Below the pieces are notes generated by a model. That model made no database searches. It saw nothing but the letters and a program-made list of their open reading frames with translations, and was not told the origin of the DNA. From Paenibacillus planticolens (GTDB lineage Bacteria > Bacillota > Bacilli > Paenibacillales > NBRC-103111), in contig NZ_WHNZ01000022.1 in assembly GCF_013141725.1 (NCBI RefSeq), forward strand, positions 124,001-188,000: a stretch of 64,000 nt of DNA, written 5' to 3'. Both the position numbers and the translations under genes were made by a program. This document shows, piece after piece, positions 39,700-47,807 of the stretch; positions within the stretch are counted from its first letter, which is position 1; each line of letters starts with the position of its first letter.

Positions 39700-40317
39700 A
39701 TGAACAACCAAAAAAAGTTGTCTTTCATCGAAGAAGCAAGGCGAAAACAAATCATGACTTGCGCAATCGAGACTATTTCATCGAAAGGTTATGCACAAGC
39801 CTCTTTGGCACAAATCGCCAAAGAGGCTGGGATCAGCAAAGGGGTGATTTCCTACCATTTCTCCAGCAAGGATGATCTGATCGAACAGATTGTGTCCGAC
39901 TTATACGAATCCGCCTCTACGTTCATGACACCTTATCTTACGGCGCAGACGACAGCAATGGGTTGGATTAACACATATATCGAGAAGAATGTGCTGTTCA
40001 TGAAATCGCACCGGAAGCATGTTATTGCCGTAACGGAGATTATATTTCATGCAAGGGACGAGGAGGGAAAGCCTCGCCATTTCAGGAGCATCGATACTGA
40101 TGCGACAATCAATGTGCTTGTGAAGATGTTGCACCGGGGCACTATGGAAGTGGATTTTCGGGAATTTACCGATTTCTCCGCTCGTGTCTTGGCAGCCACG
40201 ATCCGATCGGCCATTGATGGACTCAGCTTTCAGTTAGCAGCGAGTCTTGATCTTGACCTGGACGCTTATGCTAAAGAGCTCGTTACAATATTTCAAATGG
40301 CTGCACGCAAGGTTTGA
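39700..40317 (+). CDS. TetR-family transcriptional regulator
   Basis: A 205-residue regulator with a clear N-terminal HTH (YAQASLAQIAKEAGISKGVISYHFSSKDDLIEQIV) and a helical ligand domain. The motif FMKSHRKHVIAVTEIIFHARDEEG is like that in TetR proteins controlling small efflux or membrane proteins. ATG 39700 is placed behind GAGGAC; GTG 39682 is possible but would lie inside the direct-repeat operator. The next gene starts 40 bases later on the same strand, so the pair is probably one transcript. Confidence 0.85.
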   Translation: MNNQKKLSFIEEARRKQIMTCAIETISSKGYAQASLAQIAKEAGISKGVISYHFSSKDDLIEQIVSDLYESASTFMTPYLTAQTTAMGWINTYIEKNVLFMKSHRKHVIAVTEIIFHARDEEGKPRHFRSIDTDATINVLVKMLHRGTMEVDFREFTDFSARVLAATIRSAIDGLSFQLAASLDLDLDAYAKELVTIFQMAARKV

Positions 40318-40357
40318 ACCGCTTATCCAATACCATTAATCTAAGGAGTTGGTGAGG

Positions 40358-40756
40358 TTGAATAAAATATTGGTGGTCGGTATCATCTTGATCCTGATCG
40401 GGATCGGTTGGGGTCTGCTATTGGACGGGATCGGAATGCGCGAATGGTTATTGTTACTGTCAGGAATCATCCTAGGGATTATTGCGGGTCTCGTTCAACG
40501 CTGGGCAGTCGCCAGACAAAGACTCGGACTCATCACACCGGGCAAGAAGAGACTATGGATTATCGGCGTCATCGTTGTGCTTGTCATTGTAAAAGTTGCC
40601 ATAAACGTCTTCATCCCGTCTTATCTTGCGACGAGTAATAGCGGCATCTACCTGTCCATCGTCTACGCCATCGGGGGTCTACTCCTCGGTCATGCGTTGT
40701 ATCTCAGATTCAAACCAATGCCTCAGCCAGCAAAGCTAAGGGCTAATCGAACGTGA
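40358..40756 (+). CDS. small four-TM membrane protein
   Basis: A 132-residue hydrophobic protein with four predicted TM helices (about 3-22, 28-48, 68-90, 97-118) and a basic loop (QRWAVARQRLGLITPGKKR). Family not recognised; hypothetical proteins of this shape often follow TetR genes. Start TTG 40358 is nine bases after AAGGAG; GTG 40352 and TTG 40349 are too close to it. Likely regulated by the upstream TetR through the operator repeats at 39647-39682. Confidence 0.65.
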   Translation: MNKILVVGIILILIGIGWGLLLDGIGMREWLLLLSGIILGIIAGLVQRWAVARQRLGLITPGKKRLWIIGVIVVLVIVKVAINVFIPSYLATSNSGIYLSIVYAIGGLLLGHALYLRFKPMPQPAKLRANRT

Positions 40757-40898
40757 TTCGCATTTCCTTAGCGTGTAGCCTGCACACATATCAACCCCAT
40801 ACGCTGCAAGGGATTCCGCAAAAAGCTTTCATTTAGTTGGGATACGGTTCTCCGCCCATGATCTTGAACTATCCTCCCGTTACTTGAATGAACAAATA

Positions 40899-40925
40899 GA
40901 GGAGCTGCCGCGATGCAAGCTCCTC
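40899..40925. repeat. hairpin repeat member 3
   Basis: GAGGAGCT pairs with AGCTCCTC around GCCGCGATGCA. The flanks (CTTGAATGAA before, CACTAAAGTTT after) resemble those of the 38461 hairpin. Confidence 0.5.
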
Positions 40926-41010
40926 CACTAAAGTTTCTTATTAGCTAAGTCCTCATCCAATTCATATCGTTTTAAATCAACTGTGCCAAGTCCAAAGCTA
41001 CCGCTAGTTT

Positions 41011-41160
41011 AAAAAAATTTTTACAGGCAGTGGGAATGTAGTGAAGAAAAAAGCAAAATCAAGCTTTTTTCAAACTGAAGGAGAATATCGTCCAAACCCG
41101 CCTTTGAGTTATTTACATGTTTAAAGCTTTCTGTAATTGCCCCTTGGTATATAAGGGATA
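41011..41160 (+). repeat. diverged direct repeat, left copy
   Basis: Shares colinear blocks with 43510-43650: AAAAAA.TTTTT.CA.GGCA.TG.GAAT, then CTTTTTTCAAACT.AA.GAGAATATCG, then TTATTT.CAT.TTTAAA.CTTTCT.

 Same orientation in both copies. Confidence 0.5.
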
Positions 41161-41485
41161 TCGCATTCGTTTTGTGAGCGACTACTTAAATTGAAAATAC
41201 GCGGTGCCGAAAACCGTACCAAATCATGGACGATGCCAAAGATGTTGATTTCGGGATTTCAGGTTATATCGAAAATTCCTAGACGATTCATCATAGAGAT
41301 TGAACATTTCCGTTGGACGCCAAATAGCTTGTAAAAAACCCAGATAATTATGTCATAAAACATGAATAAGCTTTTTAATTGCGGATTTTCGGGTAATTAA
41401 AGCTTGACGAACAAAAATACTGCGAGCTGATTATGAACATAATATATTCTGAGTTTAATATCCATTAGGGAGGCTTGGTAATATT

Positions 41486-41716
41486 ATGGAAGAGAAAATA
41501 ATTAATTTTGATGAAGAAGTTAATCCTCTCCAAAGAGAAAATGAGCTCCTTCGTCAAAATGTTGAATCCCAAAGCAGACGCATCAAAGACCTCGAATCAA
41601 TAAACAATGGCTTCATGAAGATAACTAAACAACAACGCGAAGCTCACAATGAACTTTCGCGTGAGACACAGATACTTAGTGGAAAAATTACGGGAAAGCA
41701 CAATAAAAGAATATAA
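41486..41716 (+). CDS. small coiled-coil protein (76 aa)
   Basis: A 76-residue highly charged protein. Heptad-like spacing runs from about residue 13 to 60 (LQRENELLRQNVESQSRRIKDLE), predicting one long coiled coil with a basic tail (GKHNKRI). A GGAGG site lies 12 bases before ATG 41486, and an intrinsic terminator follows directly, which supports a real single-gene transcript. No family recognised. It lies in an AT-rich island on the opposite strand to the two-TM coiled-coil protein, so they may interact, but this is only proximity. Confidence 0.6.
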   Translation: MEEKIINFDEEVNPLQRENELLRQNVESQSRRIKDLESINNGFMKITKQQREAHNELSRETQILSGKITGKHNKRI

Positions 41717-41742
41717 AAAGGAGCCATAAATGGCTGCCTTTT
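41716..41742. terminator. terminator after the coiled-coil gene
   Basis: AAAAGGAGCCAT-AA-ATGGCTGCCTTTT, an almost perfect hairpin followed by a T-rich run. Confidence 0.75.
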
Positions 41743-42013
41743 GATTTTTCTTTTGGATTAATGGGATGCCGGTGAGCACGGAACTTAGTTCTAGTCGGAT
41801 CCTTAAACTATAGCTCTAAAATTCATTATTGCGAAAAAAATCCAAAATCATGCTATTTGTAAGCCATCAGAAAGATTTGTACACCAAATCAAGGTCTAAT
41901 CAAAATAGTTGAGATAGAAAACGCAGATTGCTTGTTCATTTCCTTACGAATTAGCAGAAAAGAAAAAATTAATAAGCATGAATTAAATCGTGCTTATTAG
42001 CCCATAAAACAAA

Positions 42014-42059
42014 AACAATCTGTTTTCTCTATCTCATGAGATAGAGAAAACAGATTGTT
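42014..42059 (-). terminator. 46-bp perfect palindrome acting as terminator
   Basis: Two 23-bp arms with no loop (left arm begins AACAATCTGTTTTCTC). On the minus strand it is followed by TTTTTGTTTT, so it can terminate the operon ending at 42115. A degenerate copy of one arm (GAGATAGAAAACGCAGATTG) lies at 41911-41930. Confidence 0.7.
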
Positions 42060-42114
42060 CCATTAATTATGACATATCTAGCTCTACCACTTTCAACATT
42101 AGTATATCTTTGTA

Positions 42115-42282
42115 TTAACGAAGGATAAAATTCTTTTCACTTTTATCGCTATCTAATATAATCGAACCGTTCGGTCGTTGAAGGTGTTGGAGACCATTCT
42201 CAACTTTATAGCCCATTTTCTTTAGACGATTAATGACTAATTCTCTAGCTGCTTCTTCGGCTGATTTTTTTTGTTGTTTCAT
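42115..42282 (-). CDS. small basic protein (55 aa)
   Basis: A 55-residue protein, MKQQKKSAEEAARELVINRLKK..., with a basic helical N-terminus and a short beta tail (QRPNGSIILDSD). Start ATG 42282 follows GGGAGGGATCAGT, 13 bases after the stop of the two-TM gene, so it is the second gene of that operon. No family recognised. The size and operon position next to a membrane effector-like protein would fit a small regulator or accessory subunit, which is inference only. Confidence 0.6.
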   Translation of the reverse strand: MKQQKKSAEEAARELVINRLKKMGYKVENGLQHLQRPNGSIILDSDKSEKNFILR

Positions 42283-42295
42283 ACTGATCCCTCCC

Positions 42296-43285
42296 TTATT
42301 CAATATTATCATAAATCAGATCGGTTTTGCTTAATACTTTTAGGAAATTTTGCTTGACTGACTCAATGTATTTTCTTTCATTATATTTGTCCCAGTAAAC
42401 TTCAGCATTAAATGTTATTAAGAATAAGAAATTCTCATCTTTTGTTGATTTCACATTATAGGTTATGTATTTTCGTTTTGCTTTTTCATTGCCCCTGCCT
42501 GTGTAATGAAACGAAAAAAAAGGTTCTTCTTTTAGGTATTTAAAATTTAATATTGATTTTAAAATCCCAATTCGTTTTTTTTCATGTAAAACCTTCGCTA
42601 CACTACTAAACCCTGCGTTTTCTTCGGTAAAGAAGCCGAATCGCTTTTCCAAATGGGATATACCTAGCTCAGAGAAAGCAAGCGTAATTGAATCCTTTTC
42701 ATCTAGTTCATGTAACTTTTTATTCGTTAATTTATACTCAATATCCTCTAAATAGTCAAGCAAATTATTCAATTTCATCGTATTGTTTAATGCTGCTAGT
42801 ACAGTGGATTTAAATTTAAGTAATTGGTACTTATTCAATTTATAATACGATTGGACGATTGCGTTTAACTCCTCGTTTTCCCTAACAAAACCATCAACGT
42901 AATTCACTTTAATGGTTGTCTGCAATGCTTTGGTGCTGGATACTGAGTATTCATATAATTGTATGCCGGAAATGTATTCATGGTTTCTCACAAATACTTC
43001 CATAATAGATTTTAGACTTTTGTCACGTTCGAAAATCGAAAGTTCCCCATAATATCTCCAAAGCGCCTTTGTCTCATTATCAAGTTGTTTTTCTAAAGAA
43101 GCTATTTTTTCTTCTTTTTTGTCAAGATTCAATAAAATACCTAAAATGATAAAAAACATGAATAAAAGGCAAGTAATAATTATTTTATTATATTCCTTTG
43201 GTATTTCAATTTGTGTTAACCAGATACCTATTCCGCTCAGAGCAGCAGATAATAAAGTGACGATCCGCGCAAAATTATTCGACAT
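42296..43285 (-). CDS. two-TM coiled-coil protein with C-terminal globular domain, unknown
   Basis: A 329-residue protein. Two TM helices at about residues 6-25 and 34-53 are followed by a coiled coil (LDKKEEKIASLEKQLDNETKAL, about 54-76) and a cytoplasmic region of about 250 residues. Its end (FLFLITFNAEVYWDKYNERKYIESVKQNFLKVL) resembles the beta-strand plus helix ending of GAF-like domains. ATG 43285 follows GGAGCTTAGAT; an extension to 43336 has none. It shares an operon with the 55-residue protein. The layout (membrane hairpin, coiled coil, sensor-like domain) is seen in some bacterial defence effectors, but I see no cyclase, protease or nuclease partner. Family unknown. Confidence 0.65.
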   Translation of the reverse strand: MSNNFARIVTLLSAALSGIGIWLTQIEIPKEYNKIIITCLLFMFFIILGILLNLDKKEEKIASLEKQLDNETKALWRYYGELSIFERDKSLKSIMEVFVRNHEYISGIQLYEYSVSSTKALQTTIKVNYVDGFVRENEELNAIVQSYYKLNKYQLLKFKSTVLAALNNTMKLNNLLDYLEDIEYKLTNKKLHELDEKDSITLAFSELGISHLEKRFGFFTEENAGFSSVAKVLHEKKRIGILKSILNFKYLKEEPFFSFHYTGRGNEKAKRKYITYNVKSTKDENFLFLITFNAEVYWDKYNERKYIESVKQNFLKVLSKTDLIYDNIE

Positions 43286-43509
43286 ATCTAAGCTCCAATT
43301 CAAATAAACTTTAATGTAAATTTCGACAAAACACAAAAAATTCCTCCTTGATAATTCAAAGTGTAAAAAAGCCTCTCCATGTCAATGGAGTAATACGATT
43401 TTTTTTGAAATAATAATTTTGATTATCTCCCATAAGAACAATCTTTCATCCAAATTCATTTTTAATTTTTTATGGTGTTTTTTTCAATCTTTCTGAGTGT
43501 CAATACAGT

Positions 43510-43650
43510 GAAAAAACTTTTTCCAAGGCACTGAGAATATAAAGGAACTTTTTTCAAACTCAAAGAGAATATCGCACTTGTTTAAATAAGAATAAACGTT
43601 TGTGTTATTTGCATTTTTAAAACTTTCTTCAATCCCCCTTGATTCATAAA
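43510..43650 (+). repeat. diverged direct repeat, right copy
   Basis: Colinear with 41011-41160; strongest block CTTTTTTCAAACT.AA.GAGAATATCG at 43548-43574. Confidence 0.5.
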
Positions 43651-43803
43651 GATTTTCAGAATCGTTTTTTCCAATCTTTTTGGCGCTATTTTCAAACTAT
43701 CTGATGACCTACCCAACTCCATTCTTCGTTCAAATAAAAAAAAATGCAACAAGGCAGACGCTTAACAATTAAAAAAAAAATGTGATATTCCATAATTAAT
43801 TAG

Positions 43804-43839
43804 AAAACGGAACCCGCAAACCCGCGGCGCTCCGTTTTT
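43804..43839. terminator. terminator-like hairpin
   Basis: AAAACGGA (43804-43811) pairs with TCCGTTTTT (43831-43839) around a CCCGC-rich loop. Confidence 0.65.
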
Positions 43840-44005
43840 ATTGTTTCAGAATTCGTTAGAATTTTAAGAACTCCGAGGTGAAAATGATGGTTTGTTGCAG
43901 AATTCATTAGAAAAAATATTTTCAACAAATAAATGGTTATGCATATTTATACATACATTTTCACTTCATTCAAATAGAGCAAATCATAAAATTTATTTAG
44001 CAAAG

Positions 44006-44622
44006 TCACCTCCCCCAACGGACGAGTAAATTGCTCAGTACCTGTTTCTCGAAAAGAGATATTAATGATAATGTATTCTTTTGCATGTGCTTGTTATCTC
44101 TATCCAACTTGCTGAGCAAAATGCCTCCTTCCAACAAGGAAAATGCAAATGAAGCAAGCGCATCCGAATCCAGATCTCCCCTAAACTCCCCAGATTTAAT
44201 CCCCTCACGAATAATAATTTTCATCATATCCAAGACGGTATGCAGCCCTTACCTTGCCCGGTCACGAAGCTCCTAATGAGTATCGTCACCTTCTACAGCC
44301 GTATTCTGCATGGGACATCCGCCAATAAATGGTGGATTGTTGACGACATCTTCATAAACACGAAAAAAAGCAATCAACTGACCTAACGAGGACTGCTCTT
44401 GATCGACCACCTCAGAAAATTTTCTAGAGACCAAACTGGGAGCGTAATTGTAGGATCAAGCGCAATCTCGTCTTTACTGGCAAAATGTCGATAAATCCCC
44501 CCCTTCTTCATTCCGGTATCGGCAATAATATCGTTTAGCGATGTACCGGCATATCCTCTTTGATTAAAGATTGCTGCCGATTTCATAATGATGTGTTCTC
44601 GTGTCCGATCTCCTTTTTTCAT
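44006..44622 (-). pseudogene. TetR regulator, inactivated copy 1 of the gap module
   Basis: Full-length homologue of the intact TetR at 56506-57105 but broken three times. A one-base deletion near 44455 falls after KDEIAL (GAAGCCTAC in copy 2, GATCCTAC here). A TAG at 44273-44275 stands where copy 2 has TCG, and a TAA at 44249-44251 where copy 2 has CAG. The first 60 residues and the stretch IREGIKSGEFRGDLDSDALASFAFSLLEGGILLSKLD are still nearly identical to copy 2. Divergent from the first gap gene. The intact copy in trans could serve both operators. Confidence 0.9.
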
Positions 44623-44685
44623 GGGCTCCTCCGAATGAACTTTATTCTAATCTAATATTATATCAAATTTCACGACACTGAAACC

Positions 44686-44713
44686 TTGCCAATCACTCAA
44701 ATCATGATATAAT
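44686..44713 (+). promoter_or_regulatory. gap promoter, copy 1
   Basis: TTGCCA (44686-44691), 16-base spacer, TATAAT (44708-44713); conserved in all three module copies. Confidence 0.75.
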
Positions 44714-44716
44714 AAA

Positions 44717-44732
44717 GATACCGAACGGTCTC
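44717..44732. promoter_or_regulatory. TetR operator, copy 1
   Basis: GATACCGAACGGTCTC directly downstream of the -10; same place and pattern as at 56394-56409 and 57716-57731. Confidence 0.65.
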
Positions 44733-44850
44733 TTATATTGTATAACAAGCCCGTTTAGAAGGAAATAGTGCCGAGCCATCCATTCAGTGCTTAAACTTGA
44801 GCACGTAGGACAGGCTAATCATGGAAGAGCTAATTTCTTTTGATTTCATG

Positions 44851-44866
44851 ACAGGCATTCGCCTGT
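44851..44866 (+). promoter_or_regulatory. leader hairpin of gap, copy 1
   Basis: ACAGGC-ATTC-GCCTGT, 35 bases before the ATG. The other copies have AGAGGT-ATTC-(A/G)CCTCT: the second pair changes C-G to G-C on both sides, and the closing pair changes too. Confidence 0.55.
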
Positions 44867-44900
44867 TTAGAATAAATAAAACTTATAGGAGGACTTGAGA

Positions 44901-45911
44901 ATGACTGTAAAAGTAGGCATTAACGGTTTTGGACGGATCGGGAGACTCGCTTTTCGCCGAATTCAAGATGTGGAAGGCATTGAGGTAGTTGCAATTAACG
45001 ACCTTACGAATGCTAAAATGTTGGCTCATCTGCTCAAATATGATACAACGCAAGGCACTTTTCGTGGTGACATCGAAGTTCTTGACGGAACCTTCAAAGT
45101 AAACGGGAAAGAGGTTAAGGTGCTGGCTAACCGTAACCCTGAAGAAATCCCGTGGGGGGAGCTTGGGGTTGACATCGTTCTCGAATGTACAGGCTTCTTC
45201 ACCACGAAAGAAAAAGCCGAGCTTCACCTGAAAGGGGGAGCGAAGAAAGTCGTCATTTCCGCCCCTGCTACAGGCGACATGAAAACGATCGTATACAACG
45301 TGAACCATGACACGCTGGACGGAACGGAAACGGTTATTTCCGGTGCTTCCTGCACAACGAATTGCCTAGCCCCTATGGCTAAAGCTTTGCACGATAAGTT
45401 TGGCATTCAATCCGGATTAATGACGACCATTCACGCCTATACAGGCAACCAGAAAACACTGGACGCTCCGGATCCAAAAGGAGACTTCCGAGCAGCACGC
45501 GCCGCTTCAGAGAACATTGTTCCCTATTCTACTGGTGCTGCAAAAGCCATTGGCCTCGTTCTTCCCGAACTGAAGGGCAAGCTGGATGGTGCATCTCAAC
45601 GTGTGCCTGTTGCAACAGGTTCCGTAACGGAGCTGGTTGCCGTATTGAACACCAAAGTAACGATTGAGGAAATTAACACCGCTATGAAAGAAGCCTCTGA
45701 TCCAGAAACTTACGGATACACGGAAGACGAGATCGTATCTTCCGATATTAAGGGTATGACTTTCGGGTCCCTTTTTGATGCCACCCAAACAAAAGTTCTA
45801 ACGGTTGGAGACCAGCAACTGGTGAAAACCGTAGCTTGGTACGATAACGAAATGTCTTATACAGCCCAATTGGTTCGCACTCTGGAGTACTTCGCTAAAA
45901 TAGCTAGGTAA
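44901..45911 (+). CDS. gap: glyceraldehyde-3-phosphate dehydrogenase, copy 1
   Basis: A 336-residue phosphorylating GAPDH: glyceraldehyde-3-phosphate + NAD + phosphate to 1,3-bisphosphoglycerate. The NAD fold starts [17 protein letters not shown]; Asp34 in AINDLT favours NAD. The catalytic loop [12 protein letters not shown] puts the active Cys at 151, and His178 is in TTIHAY. ATG 44901 follows AGGAGGACTTGAGA. It differs from the second copy at roughly 19 positions (about 94% identity by eye). It is not in a cggR-gapA-pgk glycolytic operon but between a TetR gene and an MFS exporter, so I take it as an accessory paralogue. Confidence 0.93.
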
Positions 45912-45952
45912 ATAACTTCCTAAAATCAAAAGATGGAGAGAAGGAACCTTCG

Positions 45953-47362
45953 ATGAAGGATGCACTCAACAATACGATAGTCGAGAAAAACGAAGTGCTC
46001 CTTCTTCCCCGCGAAGGGGTCATTATTACGTTGCTTTGCATTACCATTGTATTGGTCACTATGAATACGGCCATGTTTAATTTGGCGTTAAACGATTTAA
46101 GCCATTATTTTAACTTGCCCTCATCCATCGTTTCATTGACGGTCACCAGTTATTCGATTATGTTCGCCATCTCCTCGATCACCTACAGCCGGTTGTCTGA
46201 TATTGTTCCGTTGAAACGGTTGTTCGCCATTAGTCTGGTTTTGACGGGAGGGGCGTCGGTTGGGGCAATGCTTAGCAACCATTTTTGGGTGCTGCTTGCA
46301 GTCCGCGTTGTGCAAGCTGCCGGTGCTGGCGCGGCGATCTCCCTGTCAATCGTACTTCTGGCCCGTTACGTACCGCTGGCGCGCCGGGGAAAAGCGCTGA
46401 CGTTTATCATGTCGTCTGTGTCACTGGGGTTTGGGCTAGGTCCGGTAATTGGCGGCTTTGTGGTGCAATACCTAGGTTGGAAATATCTCTTTGCAATTAC
46501 ATCCTTGCTGTTGTGCATTGCCCCGCTGCTTGTGCGTCATATTCCAAAAGAGTCGCTTCCCAAACGATCTTTCGATTTGCTGGGCGCCTTATCATTGAGC
46601 GCTGGTATGTCAGGTCTGTTAGTTTTTTTGACATACTATTATCCTAGTGCCTTATTGATCGGAATCTTGGGGTTGCTCGTCTTTTTTATGCGTATCCGCC
46701 AAGCTGAGCACCCGTTTGTGCTACCGTTATTATTGACCAACAAAACCTATCTTGTTCTGGCCTTTATCGGGGTTCTATCTTATTTATGCAACTTCGCCAC
46801 GCTGTTTTTGTTGCCGCAAATGCTAATGAAGCATTTTGGTTTGAGTGCGAGTCATGCCGGGTTTATTATTTTTCCGGGTGCTATTTTATCCATAATGCTA
46901 TCAAGAATAGTCGGAGCAATGATCGACAAGCGGGGAAACAGCAGCATGTTGTGTGCGACTCCTATACTCATACTAATAGCTGCTATATTGTTCGCAGGAG
47001 TGGGTACTCAATATTGGGTAGCGAATGTTTTCGTGTACATGCTGATGAACTTAGGCTTTGCTATCATCAGCAGTAGCGTTTCAAACGAAATTTCGCGCAT
47101 ATTGCCCTCCTCCCAAATTGGCTCAGGCACGGGGTTATATCAACTGATGCAGTTTATCAGCGGCGCTTTCGGCATTGCCGTGTTGTCTAGCACACTAGAA
47201 AGGCAACAGGCCCTTTCGCCTAGTCATGCGTATGCAAACATATTCTGGGGACTGGCCGTGATAGCGGTTTTGGCTAATCTATGTGCTTTTCTGTACGTGA
47301 GACGACTAACCCAAAATGCTGCGAAGAAATTGGCAAAGCCCAGTAATTTGAATTCAATATAG
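45953..47362 (+). CDS. DHA2-type MFS exporter, 14 TM
   Basis: A 469-residue drug exporter of the 14-helix (DHA2) group. Motif C is visible in SLGFGLGPVIGGFVVQYLGWKYLF near 160-183, and the first loop is YSRLSDIVPLKRLF near 80. It starts 41 bases after the gap stop with its own site (GAGAAGGAACCTTCG), so the two are co-transcribed. Copy 2 of the module keeps just the first 17 codons of this gene, which shows it was part of the ancestral unit. A GAPDH plus an exporter in one TetR-controlled operon suggests efflux of, and target-level tolerance to, a GAPDH inhibitor; this is inference. Confidence 0.88.
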   Translation: MKDALNNTIVEKNEVLLLPREGVIITLLCITIVLVTMNTAMFNLALNDLSHYFNLPSSIVSLTVTSYSIMFAISSITYSRLSDIVPLKRLFAISLVLTGGASVGAMLSNHFWVLLAVRVVQAAGAGAAISLSIVLLARYVPLARRGKALTFIMSSVSLGFGLGPVIGGFVVQYLGWKYLFAITSLLLCIAPLLVRHIPKESLPKRSFDLLGALSLSAGMSGLLVFLTYYYPSALLIGILGLLVFFMRIRQAEHPFVLPLLLTNKTYLVLAFIGVLSYLCNFATLFLLPQMLMKHFGLSASHAGFIIFPGAILSIMLSRIVGAMIDKRGNSSMLCATPILILIAAILFAGVGTQYWVANVFVYMLMNLGFAIISSSVSNEISRILPSSQIGSGTGLYQLMQFISGAFGIAVLSSTLERQQALSPSHAYANIFWGLAVIAVLANLCAFLYVRRLTQNAAKKLAKPSNLNSI

Positions 47363-47408
47363 TCTTAGAAAAGACCCCGGCTATCGACCTTGTCCCGCGA
47401 TAAATCGT

Positions 47409-47615
47409 ATGGTTAATTTACGATATGCCTGTATCCGCTCAGTCAATTTCAGAAGGCATCCAATCGTCGGTAACTGGAGTTTGTTTCACAGCGAACTCAA
47501 GAATCGGCACGGGTACGACGTAGCCGATTCCTCGGGTCTGTTAGGCATGCAAATACAAGGGGCAATGGCGATATTCGCAGTGAATTTAAAACGAATCATG
47601 AAGATGGCAGACTAA
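47409..47615 (+). pseudogene. transposase C-terminal remnant
   Basis: About 45 codons read LKNRHGYDVADSSGLLGMQ then IQGAMAIFAVNLKRIMKMA. This is the usual C-terminal end (x-RHG...QGAMAIF.VNLKRI) of IS4/IS1182-like DDE transposases. The start shown has no ribosome site and the catalytic part is missing. It lies just behind the exporter gene, at the edge of module copy 1. Confidence 0.65.
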
Positions 47616-47638
47616 GATAACATTGAAAGAACTCATGA

Positions 47639-47687
47639 AAAATGCGACACCCTCTGGAAAATCCAGATCGGGTGTCGCATTTTTTTG
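47639..47687. terminator. strong bidirectional terminator
   Basis: AAATGCGACACCC and GGGTGTCGCATTT form a 13-bp stem, with an inner TCTGG/CCAGA hairpin and a T7 run. Confidence 0.85.
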
Positions 47688-47807
47688 CCTACTGCCAAGA
47701 TTCACCGAAAAACCTTAAGTTCTTCAGTGGCCACCGATTTCTCGTGGGCTTTGCCGGTTTATATCAGAATTATTCTAATTAGTATTCCCCTCAATGAGCG
47801 AGTTTGT

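Larger units (their letters stand above)
40757..41485. other. 729-base non-coding stretch with repeats
   Basis: Contains a GATACGGTTCTCCGC motif (near 40850), the hairpin at 40899-40925 and the left copy of the repeat that also follows the two-TM gene (41011-41160). No gene recognised. Confidence 0.5.
43337..44005. other. AT-rich non-coding stretch with degenerate repeats
   Basis: Holds the right copy of the direct repeat (43510-43650), further short T-run/CAATCTTT units (near 43490 and 43675) and the terminator at 43804-43839. No gene recognised. Confidence 0.5.

Noticed and set aside
45876..45911. End of gap copy 1 as a possible frameshift
   Set aside because: Both gap copies end identically (LEYFAKIAR) and at the usual family length.
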